Below, in pieces: positions 25,827 to 33,517 of a DNA stretch of 64,000 nucleotides. Made by a program: the position numbers and the translations under genes. The notes beneath the pieces were generated by a model. The model searched no databases and had not been told where the DNA came from. It was given only the letters and a program-made list of their open reading frames with translations. Source of the stretch: JANWVO01 sp037446555. GTDB lineage: Bacteria; Acidobacteriota; Terriglobia; Bryobacterales; Bryobacteraceae. Positions within the stretch are counted from its first letter, which is position 1. The number at the start of each line of letters is the position of its first letter. The stretch lies in assembly GCA_037446555.1 (NCBI GenBank), contig JBBIIK010000001.1, forward strand, positions 223,895 through 287,894, read 5' to 3'.

Positions 25827-26644
25827 CAGCCGAGAGCCTTCCTGAGCGCCTTGGCGATCTCGGCGGCATAATCCATCATCATCTCCGGCAGCACTTCCTC
25901 GATTTGCTTGGTGAACCGCGCCTTGGGCATCGACATGCTCACCGCAGCGAACACCTCGCCGCCGGGCATCTGCACCGGCGCGCCGCAGCAGATGCCGCCG
26001 AGCACCGTCTCCTCGCGGTCCCACGCGTAGCCGCGCTCGCGCACCGCCGCCAGGTCGTCCTGAATGGCGCGGAAATCGGTCAGCGTGTTTGGCGTCAGGG
26101 CGAAGATCCCGTAGGTGTACAACAGGCGCTGCGCCAGTTCGGGCGTCTGAAACGCCGTGATCGACTTGCCCAGCGACGAGGCGTATGGCTGCAGAATGCC
26201 GCCCCGGTAGTTCGACATCCGGATGTGGTGCGTGCTCTCAATCACATCCACCACGCGGATCACGTCGTCGAAGAGGAACGCCAACGCCACCGTCTCGCCC
26301 AGTTCTGCGTTGATTCTCGCCAGCACCGGCTGCGCGCACTGCTTCAAAGCCGTCAGCCGCATCTGCTGCTTCACCGTGGGCCAGACGCGCTCGCAGTAGT
26401 AGTTTTCATGCTCGTCGCGGTGGATGTAGCCGAGCCCCTGCAGGGTGCGAAGCAACCGCAGAGTGGACGCCTTGCCGAGCCCGATCAGCGCGGAGATGTC
26501 TTTCAGAGGCATCGTCTCCTCGCGCGACGCCAGCGCTTCCACAATCATCAGCCCCTTGGCCAGCGAGCGTGATTCCGGCGCCATCGCCCCCTTCGACACA
26601 GTCTTTGAACGGCGTTTCGGTTTCTGGTTTGACTGACTCAACAT
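25826..26644 (-). CDS. IclR-family transcriptional regulator
   Basis: 272 residues. The winged helix-turn-helix covers about residues 28-85 (KGLMIVEALASREETMPLKD, LGKASTLRLLRTLQGLGYIH), and the IclR effector domain follows (LNAELGETVALAFLFDD-like stretch, then YAWDREETVLGGICCGAPVQ). IclR proteins repress or activate catabolic genes in response to small acids. Gene order (regulator divergent from a DapA-like aldolase, co-transcribed with a HAD hydrolase) suggests it controls both units through the 79-base spacer 26645-26722. Confidence 0.9.
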   Translation of the reverse strand: MLSQSNQKPKRRSKTVSKGAMAPESRSLAKGLMIVEALASREETMPLKDISALIGLGKASTLRLLRTLQGLGYIHRDEHENYYCERVWPTVKQQMRLTALKQCAQPVLARINAELGETVALAFLFDDVIRVVDVIESTHHIRMSNYRGGILQPYASSLGKSITAFQTPELAQRLLYTYGIFALTPNTLTDFRAIQDDLAAVRERGYAWDREETVLGGICCGAPVQMPGGEVFAAVSMSMPKARFTKQIEEVLPEMMMDYAAEIAKALRKALG

Positions 26645-26722
26645 CTTTGTCTACCATACAAAGTATCACCTGCCCGGTTCGGCCCGTCACCGGGGCCCGG
26701 CCTGGCGTGGGAGAACACCATT

Positions 26723-27658
26723 ATGTCTCGGAATTCTCTCTCCGGTGGCGTCATCGCCGCGGTGCTGTTGCCGCGCGATGAGCAGGGGCGCCCCGAATGG
26801 GACGAATTCGAGCGTCTGGTGGCTTTCCTGTGCGGATGCGGCTTGAGCGGCGTGTGCGTCAACGGCGCGACGGGTGAATACGCCCGCGCGACGCCGGAGG
26901 AGAGGCGCACCGCCGTGGCCGCAGCCCGCAATGTGACCGGGAGCCGGGGCATGGTCTTGGGGGGTGAAGGCTCCGCCTGCACCATTTCCACCATCCGCCT
27001 GCTTCGCGAGGCTGAAGCCTCCGGCGCCGACGCTCATCTGGTCCCCCCGCCGTGCTTCTTCCGCTACCGCGAGGACGACGTCAAGGAATTCTACCGCGCG
27101 GTTGCTGCCGCTGCCAGCCGCCCGGTGCTCATCTATAATCTGCCCGCCTTCCTGACCGGCCTCAGTGAACAGACCGTGGCGGAACTCGTGCGGAGCGAGC
27201 CCAGGATCGCAGGAGTGAAGGACAGCAGCGGACGGTTTGACATCCTGGAACGGCTCACTGCCGAGCCCGAATTGCAGGCGCGCCGTTTTGTCGGCAATGA
27301 CTGGGTGCTTGCCGAAGCCTGCCGCCGCGGGCTGGCCGACGGGGTCATCTCGGGCGTGGCCTGCGTCCTGCCGGAGCTGATCCTGGCGCTTTGGCAGGCG
27401 GGACAGGCCGGGGATTTCACCCGCCTGGAAATGCTGGAGAAGGCTCTGGCGGAAGCCTTGCAGCAGATCGACGCCTGGCCGGCGCCGGTCGGGCTGGAAG
27501 TGATCGCCGAGGCGCGTGGACTCAGGCGCTGTCTGCCCGCCGTGCCGTTTTCGGCTGCGCGCCGCGAGCAAGCCTTTGCGATGCGGCGATGGTTCGAATC
27601 CTGGTGGGAGGGCCTTGCAGGGCTCGTTTCCCACGGCGCGCTCATCGCCGCACGCTGA
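26723..27658 (+). CDS. Dihydrodipicolinate synthase-family aldolase
   Basis: 311 residues, a class I aldolase of the DapA/NanA family. The Schiff-base lysine is in AGVKDSSGRFD, the catalytic tyrosine in PVLIYNLPAF, and the carboxylate-binding loop in CVNGATGEYARATPEERR. In that loop GATGEY replaces the GTTGE of true DapA, so a role in 2-keto-3-deoxy sugar-acid or related keto-acid cleavage is more likely than lysine synthesis. Control by the adjacent IclR protein supports a catabolic role. Confidence 0.87.
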   Translation: MSRNSLSGGVIAAVLLPRDEQGRPEWDEFERLVAFLCGCGLSGVCVNGATGEYARATPEERRTAVAAARNVTGSRGMVLGGEGSACTISTIRLLREAEASGADAHLVPPPCFFRYREDDVKEFYRAVAAAASRPVLIYNLPAFLTGLSEQTVAELVRSEPRIAGVKDSSGRFDILERLTAEPELQARRFVGNDWVLAEACRRGLADGVISGVACVLPELILALWQAGQAGDFTRLEMLEKALAEALQQIDAWPAPVGLEVIAEARGLRRCLPAVPFSAARREQAFAMRRWFESWWEGLAGLVSHGALIAAR

Positions 27659-27956
27659 CCCTCGCTCTTCATTTCACGTGACGCTCCGGCTGGTGAACGC
27701 CAGTTCTGTGCCTGGCCGGGAGCGAAAAGAACGGTTTTCCCCGGCTGTGCGAGGAAATCCGTCCGCCCGCACACGGTTGTGTCGCCCCCCGCCGGGAGCA
27801 GGCCGGCTCCTCCTCCAGACCTGCCCCGGCCCGCCCTGTCTCGCCGGGCGCCGCCGTGCGCCGCTCCTCCCGTCAGTGCGCGGCAGCCCTTCGCCAGGAC
27901 GGCCAGCTCCTCCTCTAACCCTTCCTGGTTCGCCCGGTCCAAGTCAAACCCGGTTC
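27659..27956. other. 298-base gap without a recognisable gene
   Basis: Strongly pyrimidine-rich on plus and purine-rich on minus. The frames open here read as low-complexity R/G/A or P/S/R peptides typical of GC-rich noncoding DNA. No terminator with a U tract and no tRNA are seen. Confidence 0.5.
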
Positions 27957-28610
27957 TCAGCGGCCCCGTTCTCCGGAAATGAGGAGCCAGCTCCTGCCGC
28001 CCGGCGCCGTCTCACGGCGGATGTTGTTGATCGGGGTCTTCACCGCGTCGTGCCTGGCTTTCGGCGTCCCTTGGGTTTGCCTCTCTTCGTCTCCGGCGGC
28101 GATGGCGGAGGCGAACAAACGCAGCGCCTCCTGTTCTTCGGCCGGATCATTGCAAAAAACGATCACGATGTCCTGGGCAGCGTTCGCACGCCCCGTCGCC
28201 GCATAGGCAGCCGAAGCAACGCCGCCTCCGGCCGGGTTCGAGCGGACGCCGGCTGCGCTTCTTTCGCCGAACGTCGCCCCCTGGGCCTGTTTCGGCACGG
28301 TGAGGTTCATGCTGATCCGGTTAGGCATGCCGCTGTCGATCTTCATCTTTTGCATCAAGGCGCGCACCTCGTCCACGCTGGCTGGTCTTGTCCGGACGAT
28401 GTCGTCGAACAGCGCCGAGACAATGCTTCCGCCAGGGATCGTTCCTCCGACCATCAAGTGATATCGCCCGACACCGCTCGCCACGGCGCTGCCCGCCTGC
28501 TGCAAACCGGCGTTCACTCGCTGCTGCTGGACAGCCTGCGCCTGAGCGTCGATGCCGGACATGGCGACCAGGATCCCGAATCCCAGAATGATTCTGCGAG
28601 GTCGTCTCAT
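27957..28610 (-). CDS. Secreted protein of unknown function
   Basis: 217 residues with a clear signal peptide (RRIILGFGILVAMSGIDAQA). The mature part has no motif I recognise: an N-terminal Q/A-rich stretch (QAVQQQRVNAGLQQAGSAVA), a central region with MQKMKIDSGMPNRISMNLTV, and IVIVFCNDPAEEQEALRLFA. Composition and codon use match the neighbours. It is encoded alone, between the DapA-like gene (convergent) and DUF2905. Probably periplasmic; function unknown. Confidence 0.65.
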   Translation of the reverse strand: MRRPRRIILGFGILVAMSGIDAQAQAVQQQRVNAGLQQAGSAVASGVGRYHLMVGGTIPGGSIVSALFDDIVRTRPASVDEVRALMQKMKIDSGMPNRISMNLTVPKQAQGATFGERSAAGVRSNPAGGGVASAAYAATGRANAAQDIVIVFCNDPAEEQEALRLFASAIAAGDEERQTQGTPKARHDAVKTPINNIRRETAPGGRSWLLISGERGR

Positions 28611-28726
28611 TACGCAAAGCCCTCTACCCGATTCACGGAAGCGGGCGGAAAAATTGCGCCGCCAGCGTGGTTTTTGTCGGACGCAGACAATGCGGCGGCG
28701 CCCCGCATGGCTGCCGGCGTGCCCAT

Positions 28727-28948
28727 TCAGCGCCGGCGGAAGAGCCAGAGCATCAACGAGAAGAGCAGGCTCAGCAGGAGCGATGTCATCAAGGGGAAGT
28801 AGAACACGCTATTCTTCCCGCGGATGACGAGGTCACCTGGCAGGCGGCCCAAGCGCAGCGGGAGCCTCGGGAACAGGTAGAGCAGGACGCCCGCCAGAAA
28901 TAGGGCGGCGCCCAGGACCATAAGGCTGCGTCCGAGTTGTTGCATCAT
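28727..28948 (-). CDS. DUF2905 small membrane protein
   Basis: 73 residues with two membrane segments (LMVLGAALFLAGVLLYLF and FPLMTSLLLSLLFSLMLWLF) joined by a cytoplasmic loop containing GRLPGDLVIRGKNSVFYFP, the recognisable DUF2905 signature. Function of the family is unknown. Two consecutive ATGs allow a start one codon later. Its upstream region is the AT-richer stretch leading to the large RNA on the other strand. Confidence 0.85.
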   Translation of the reverse strand: MMQQLGRSLMVLGAALFLAGVLLYLFPRLPLRLGRLPGDLVIRGKNSVFYFPLMTSLLLSLLFSLMLWLFRRR

Positions 28949-29210
28949 GGGCGGCCTGCGAGTGCGGTAGCGGCCTAGAATTTTAGGTTAGCCCGGCAGG
29001 CCAGCACGGGGGCAAGTTCCCGGTCGAGGGGGCCGGTGGAGCGGATCGGGGCCGCGAGTGTGACTCTGAGCACCCGGTCCGGCCGGGCGAAAAAACAATT
29101 CCGCGCGTTCACGTTTTATGCACAGCGCTTTCACAGCGTTGTAATGGTATCTTAATGAAAATAAAGCAAATAAAGTTTCGCGATCTGGCCACGAAAAAAG
29201 CGGATTTCTG

Positions 29211-29239
29211 TTGACACCCCGGGACTTCTGATGCATATT
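29211..29239 (+). promoter_or_regulatory. Sigma-70-type promoter of the large structured RNA
   Basis: A perfect -35 TTGACA (29211-29216), a 17-base spacer and a -10 CATATT (29234-29239, four of six). Upstream, 29140-29200 is unusually A/T-rich for this genome (ATAAAGCAAATAAAG), which could act as an UP element. The predicted start, about 29245, coincides with the 5' strand of the closing helix of the RNA. Confidence 0.6.
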
Positions 29240-29243
29240 GGAG

Positions 29244-29841
29244 ATGGTTCCAAGAGGTTCACGGAACAGCGAGCCGAAGGGAACGTAGCGAGCCAGGAAC
29301 GATGATCCGGCAGTGAAACAAAGAAAGCTGCCGGGGAGCGAGAGGCAATCGGGCGTTCCGGACGGCAAGCCGCCGAGAGAGCAAGCCTTCTGGCGCACGT
29401 CGATCCCGAGGGGCGAAAACCCCGGAGGGGAGTGGCAAGGAGGTTCAGGCTTTCCGGGTTGGCGCTGATCCGGCGGGCAACGGGTCTTGGCCGAAGATCC
29501 CCTCGGATGTCCTCGAGGCAAGCCGGGGAGGGAGGTCAAGGCGGACCGGGTTCGCTGGTTGGCGTCATGGAGGCGAAGAGGCAGGCCGGGATCGTTGACC
29601 CCGCCGGGGCATGCAGGTAACGGCAGCGTCCATGCGGGCGAGAGAAAGGCCGCTTCGAGTTCCCGGCTTCGCGCTGGCTGATACGCCGGCACGGCGCTCT
29701 GCGGTGAAGCGGTTTCGGGCAAATCCCGGAGCCGGGGAGCAGAGAGCCAAGGGTGCCCGCTCAGCCGGAGGCGCCACGCTCAAGCCCGTCTAGACGGGTA
29801 GGGGAGCAAGCTGAATCCGCGGGTCACTTGGAACCATTTTT
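29244..29841 (+). ncRNA. Candidate large structured noncoding RNA, ~600 nt, class unknown
   Basis: There is no credible protein here. The ends pair: 29244-29254 with 29827-29837 is an 11-bp perfect helix, and it continues inward to 29270/29810 with 13 more pairs, including three adjacent G-U pairs, two mismatches and a small internal loop. Internal stems include 29296-29301/29354-29359 enclosing 29307-29313/29328-29334 (7 bp, A-rich 14-nt loop); 29405-29413/29420-29429 with loop CGAAAA; 29609-29613/29631-29635; 29650-29656/29706-29712 (7 bp); 29716-29719/29725-29728; and 29785-29789/29794-29798. Loops are purine-rich (GAAA, GAGAGA). A promoter sits at the 5' edge and five T residues follow the 3' strand. 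It does not show RNase P, tmRNA, SRP, 6S or group II domain V signatures. The 3' end is estimated. Confidence 0.7.
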
Positions 29842-29842
29842 G

Positions 29843-29902
29843 CGAGCCCGTCAGGGCCGTGCGGCTCCCCGCGCAGGGTTGAGCCCGGCCCTGACGGGCT
29901 CG
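29843..29902. terminator. 17-bp perfect inverted repeat following the large RNA
   Basis: Arms 29843-29859 and 29886-29902 are perfect complements (CGAGCCCGTCAGGGCCG) around a 26-base loop that can itself pair. It lies between the RNA (plus) and the 3' end of the membrane protein gene (minus). It may be a bidirectional terminator, a dispersed palindromic repeat or a last domain of the RNA. No U tract follows on either strand. Confidence 0.5.
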
Positions 29903-30021
29903 TTCAGTCTTGCGGCGGGGGCTGACGCAAGCATGGGTTGCCCGGGGGAGTCCTGCATACGCTGCACCCCTCCTTGAAGTTAGGTCGCCAGGAACGTGCC
30001 GCACGTGGCATGCGACCGGCC

Positions 30022-30954
30022 CTAGATCTGATACTCTGGCGCCGGCTCCGGACCGGCAGGAGGCGGGATCAGATCCGCCACGGGCACGGGCCGGAGAATG
30101 GGATCCAGTTCCGCCGCCGCGCCCCAGGCAGCGAACCTCAATCCCACACGCAGCATCACATAGATCTGCTGCGCGACGACGAGCGCCGCCAGCGCCGCCG
30201 CGCCGCCGCTTTCCAGCCGGTTGGCGAGTCCGACATAAAGCACTGCCGCAAGCGCCTGCGCAGCGGCGAAGCAGGCCCATAGCCAGAACATCACCCCGGG
30301 ATTCCGCCAAAGAAGCCGCAGCGAACCCAGGCATGCGCGCAGGCTCTGCCGCGAGTCCGACAACGCCAGCCTGACCTTGGCGAAGTCCATCGCTGTGGAG
30401 ATGAGTCCCGCTGCGACGATCAGAAGCACGAGCCTCGCGTGGTTGGCCCAAACCAGCGGCCTCGCCTCCAGCCCCTCGCCCCACAGGGCATTGGCCCCGC
30501 GCCGCAGCAGGGTTGCCAGCACCAGCGCGGCCGCATAGGGCAGCAGCGCATACAGGAAGAGCCGCAGAAACGGCCAGAAGTTCTTGCCTGCATTCCTCCA
30601 GAAGCTCTCCGGGCTGTAAGGCGATTCCGTCAGGGTTACGAGCGGCACCGCGCCGGCAGAAAGATACACCGCCCCAAGCACAAAGATCAGCGCAGCTGCA
30701 CCGCCCGCCATAATGGCGGCGGCTGGAGCGCCCCGGCCTGCCTGCGCGGCAACCTCGGCCAGCCATGCGAGGTCGAACTGTTTCAGGAGTTCGTCGCCCA
30801 GCCGGGAACGGCCCAGCGCCGGAACAGCGATCCCCATCCACGGCAGCGCCGCCACAGCAGCGCACAGCGTGTGGAAGAACCAGTACAGCACGAGCATCCG
30901 CTTTCGGCCCCAGGCCCGCTCCAGCCCGCTCCAGAATGCGATCAGCGGCAACAT
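30022..30954 (-). CDS. Integral membrane protein, unknown function
   Basis: 310 residues from ATG 30954, which has GAGGG upstream; the open frame extends further but overlaps the preceding gene as junk. About six membrane segments (MLVLYWFFHTLCAAVAALPW, AAALIFVLGAVYLSAGAVPL, LVLLIVAAGLISTAMDFAKV and others). The C-terminal tail is proline-rich and probably cytoplasmic. It starts 11 bases after the M1 peptidase stop, so the two are co-transcribed. No family recognised with confidence. Confidence 0.72.
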   Translation of the reverse strand: MLPLIAFWSGLERAWGRKRMLVLYWFFHTLCAAVAALPWMGIAVPALGRSRLGDELLKQFDLAWLAEVAAQAGRGAPAAAIMAGGAAALIFVLGAVYLSAGAVPLVTLTESPYSPESFWRNAGKNFWPFLRLFLYALLPYAAALVLATLLRRGANALWGEGLEARPLVWANHARLVLLIVAAGLISTAMDFAKVRLALSDSRQSLRACLGSLRLLWRNPGVMFWLWACFAAAQALAAVLYVGLANRLESGGAAALAALVVAQQIYVMLRVGLRFAAWGAAAELDPILRPVPVADLIPPPAGPEPAPEYQI

Positions 30955-30965
30955 TCGCGTTTCCC

Positions 30966-33044
30966 TCACGCCAAAGCTGACAGCCACAGCAGCGCGTTCT
31001 GCGCCCAGAACAGAAGTCTCAGCGTCCACCGCGCGCTCAGGCCGGAGTTGTAGTCCGCCTTGCGGCTGTTGTTGGCGAACGAAAGATCCAGTTGGTACTT
31101 CCGGCGCGGGTCGATCTCCGCCCATTCGATTTCGGCCGGCCGCGTAAAAGTGAACTTCGCCCAGCGGTCCGCACCGTCCCATTGCCGCCGCTCCACGTGC
31201 CCGTCGCGAAAGCGGATCAGGATCTCCTGCGGCGCCACGCCGTCTTCCAGCCGCTCCACCTTCACCCAGGACTCGTACACGGGCTTTTCGCCCCGCTTCT
31301 CGCGCTCGCGGTCGCGCCGCCGCGCCTCCTCCACACTGACCAGTTCCTTTTGCCCTTCGCGTTGGAACAGCCCGGCGGGTGTGCCCTGGCGCCGGTTGCC
31401 AATTTCAGAGACGCCGTAATCCAGCTTTCTGCTGCCGAAGACGAACTGCTCGAAAAACCAGTCCATGTTGCGCCCAGAAACCTCGTTCACCACTTGCAGG
31501 AAGTCGCGGGAATGCGGGTGCCGGAAGCGCCAGCGCTGATGGTAGGTCCGCATGACCCGGGCCATGACCTCCCCGCCCAGCAGCTTTTCCAGCGTGCGCA
31601 TGACGACGCCGGTTCGTGAGTAGGAGCTGACCGAGTAACTCGAGCCGTCGTAGAACTCCCATGCGCGGCGCGTCAGCGGATCACGCACGGGAGACATGAG
31701 GTGTGCGGCGCGGTCCAGCGACGCCTGCGTGAGCTTCGGCAGCCGCAGCGACGACCAGGCGTTCCAGCCGGCGATCTGGACGGGCAATGCGGTACCGCCG
31801 AACACCGAGTCCATGATTTTGCCGGTTGAGTAGGTGTTGAAGCCCTCGTCGAGCCACGACTCCTCGAATTCGTTGCTCGCCACCAGCTGCATCCAGAACT
31901 GGTGCCCGAATTCGTGCACCGTGACCATCTCGAGCATCAGCACGTCTTCCGGAAGGCGGTATGAGGTGCCTGCGGTGATGAACGTGGGATATTCCATCCC
32001 TCCGGCGCCGCCCGCGCCGTACGGCGGGTCGACCACGGTGATCGTCCTGAACGGATACCTGCCGTACCACAGCCCGAAGTGCTTGATCGCTGCCGCCAGC
32101 GCGCGGAAGTGACGCTCTGCCTGTTCGGCATGCTCCGGCTGAAGCAGAGCGATCATCCGCACGTCGGAGAGTTCTGCTTCCTGAACAGGGATGCCATGGA
32201 GCCGCGCGGCTGCGGCGACCTCTTCCCGCGTCGTCTCCCGGCGCGCCTCGAACATCTTCTCCATGCGCAGGAACCCCGGCTGCGCCGTCCAGGCGAAATC
32301 CGTTACCGAGGGCTGCACGAACTGGTACGTAGAGACGCCCCGCCGCGCATCGTCGCTGCGGCGCACCAGCTCTCCGGTGGCGCCGACGACGTAGTTCGAT
32401 GGCACGGTCAGCTCCACCCGGTAGTCGCCAAAATTGGCATAGAACTCGGAATTGGCGTGAAACTGGTGGCAATTCCAGCCGCTCTTTTCCGCATACCGGA
32501 AGCCTTTGGTTTCCCAGACGCCGATTTTTGGAAACCATTGCCCCGCCAGGTGAAAATCGCCCCTGTAGCCGGTTCGCGCGAACACCTTGGGCAACTGCGT
32601 CGTGAAACGCATGCGCAGGCGCATGGCCTCGCCCGGGCGCACCGGCGCCGGCAGCGGCGCTTCCGCCGCGGTGCAATCGTCCGGGTTGCCGTCGTCGGGC
32701 GAGATGCACTTGAGATGCGGGGTCAGGTCGGTGCCGTCCTCCAGCCGCAAGGACTCCACGCGGATCCAGCCCCATCCGTCGCCGGACGCTCTGTCGCCGC
32801 GGAGCTGTCCGCCGGACTCGCGGAAAAACGTCGACCGCGAATTCCGGAAGGCGTTCATGTAGAGATGGAATTGCAGCGTGGGGACGGTGTCGGGCGAGTC
32901 GTTCACCCAGGTGAGCGTCTGCTCGCCGGAGATGACATGCGCGCGCGGGTCCAGGCTGGCGCGAATGTCATGGCTCGCCACCGGGCGCGCCCATTGCGCC
33001 CAAAGGGGCAGGGAAAAGATCAGCAGAATCAGCCGGGGTCTCAT
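30966..33044 (-). CDS. Exported M1-family zinc metallopeptidase
   Basis: 692 residues with a signal peptide (RPRLILLIFSLPLWAQWA). The zinc site HEFGH lies at residues 377-381 with the third ligand E400, 18 residues on (NEFEESWLDEGFNTYS). The substrate-anchoring motif appears as GAGGMEYP about 30 residues before, in place of the GxMEN of aminopeptidases. The N-terminal domain is the usual M1 beta-saddle (LTWVNDSPDTVPTLQFHLYM). The C-terminal end is hydrophobic (LRLLFWAQNALLWLSALA), possibly a membrane anchor. Likely a periplasmic peptidase for peptides or denatured proteins. Confidence 0.92.
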   Translation of the reverse strand: MRPRLILLIFSLPLWAQWARPVASHDIRASLDPRAHVISGEQTLTWVNDSPDTVPTLQFHLYMNAFRNSRSTFFRESGGQLRGDRASGDGWGWIRVESLRLEDGTDLTPHLKCISPDDGNPDDCTAAEAPLPAPVRPGEAMRLRMRFTTQLPKVFARTGYRGDFHLAGQWFPKIGVWETKGFRYAEKSGWNCHQFHANSEFYANFGDYRVELTVPSNYVVGATGELVRRSDDARRGVSTYQFVQPSVTDFAWTAQPGFLRMEKMFEARRETTREEVAAAARLHGIPVQEAELSDVRMIALLQPEHAEQAERHFRALAAAIKHFGLWYGRYPFRTITVVDPPYGAGGAGGMEYPTFITAGTSYRLPEDVLMLEMVTVHEFGHQFWMQLVASNEFEESWLDEGFNTYSTGKIMDSVFGGTALPVQIAGWNAWSSLRLPKLTQASLDRAAHLMSPVRDPLTRRAWEFYDGSSYSVSSYSRTGVVMRTLEKLLGGEVMARVMRTYHQRWRFRHPHSRDFLQVVNEVSGRNMDWFFEQFVFGSRKLDYGVSEIGNRRQGTPAGLFQREGQKELVSVEEARRRDREREKRGEKPVYESWVKVERLEDGVAPQEILIRFRDGHVERRQWDGADRWAKFTFTRPAEIEWAEIDPRRKYQLDLSFANNSRKADYNSGLSARWTLRLLFWAQNALLWLSALA

Positions 33045-33077
33045 GGAGTCCGGCCGACCAGCATATCGCAGCAGCCG

Positions 33078-33446
33078 CTACTTCTCCACCGGGAGCCCGC
33101 GCTCCACCCAGTCCCTCCAGCCTCCGGCGAGCGACAGGCAGTTGGTGTAACCCATCCGCTGCAGGTTGTCCGCCGCCAGCGCGCTGCGGTATCCACCGCC
33201 GCAGTAGAGCACGATCGCGGCGCCGGGGTCGGGGATCAGCCGCTCGATGTCGCGCTCGATGATGCCCTTGCTCAGATGGATGGCGCCGGGGATCCGCCCC
33301 GCGTTCCATTCGCTCTCTTCGCGCGTGTCGATCAGCACGTGCTGCTTGCCGTTGTCCTGCCATTCCAGGTATTCGGGAACGGAAATCTCCCGAACCCTCG
33401 TCTTGGCGTCTTCGACGAGCTTCAGAAAACCGGGCGAGTGCTTCAT
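33078..33446 (-). CDS. Rhodanese-like sulfurtransferase
   Basis: 122 residues, a single rhodanese domain. The active-site loop is VLYCGGGYRS with the persulfide-carrying C82, and the CH2A-type region is ISVPEYLEWQ / LIDTREESEWNAGRIPGAIH. Cytoplasmic, no signal. It lies downstream of metY on the same strand with a 12-bp hairpin between them. A role in handling sulfane sulfur linked to methionine/cysteine metabolism is plausible (inference). Confidence 0.9.
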   Translation of the reverse strand: MKHSPGFLKLVEDAKTRVREISVPEYLEWQDNGKQHVLIDTREESEWNAGRIPGAIHLSKGIIERDIERLIPDPGAAIVLYCGGGYRSALAADNLQRMGYTNCLSLAGGWRDWVERGLPVEK

Positions 33447-33480
33447 CACAGCCGATTGTAGCCAAACCGCGGCCGGCGCC

Positions 33481-33507
33481 GGAGGAGGCGCGGGGCGCGC
33501 CTCCTCC
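33481..33507. terminator. 12-bp perfect hairpin between metY and rhodanese genes
   Basis: GGAGGAGGCGCG and CGCGCCTCCTCC pair perfectly around a GGG loop, 10 bases after the metY stop. No U tract follows, so it may be a weak terminator or processing site that lowers rhodanese expression. Confidence 0.5.
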
Positions 33508-33517
33508 ACAACCAGAT

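Noticed and set aside
27585..27605. tRNA T-arm-like GGTTCGAATCC
   Set aside because: It lies inside the DapA-like coding sequence in frame and no acceptor or anticodon arm can be formed around it.
27516..28802. 428-residue plus-strand open frame
   Set aside because: Arginine/proline-rich shadow spanning the DapA-like end, an intergenic gap and the antisense of two real genes.
28988..29722. 244-residue minus-strand open frame across the large RNA
   Set aside because: Composition is S/P/R/C-rich without domain-like patterns or a ribosome site, and it overlaps the paired elements. It reads like the false ORFs found in structured RNA genes.
29244..29837. MITE or other DNA element with terminal inverted repeats
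   Set aside because: The inner part of the terminal pairing relies on G-U pairs, no target duplication is visible, and a promoter and internal stems fit an RNA better. Not fully excluded.
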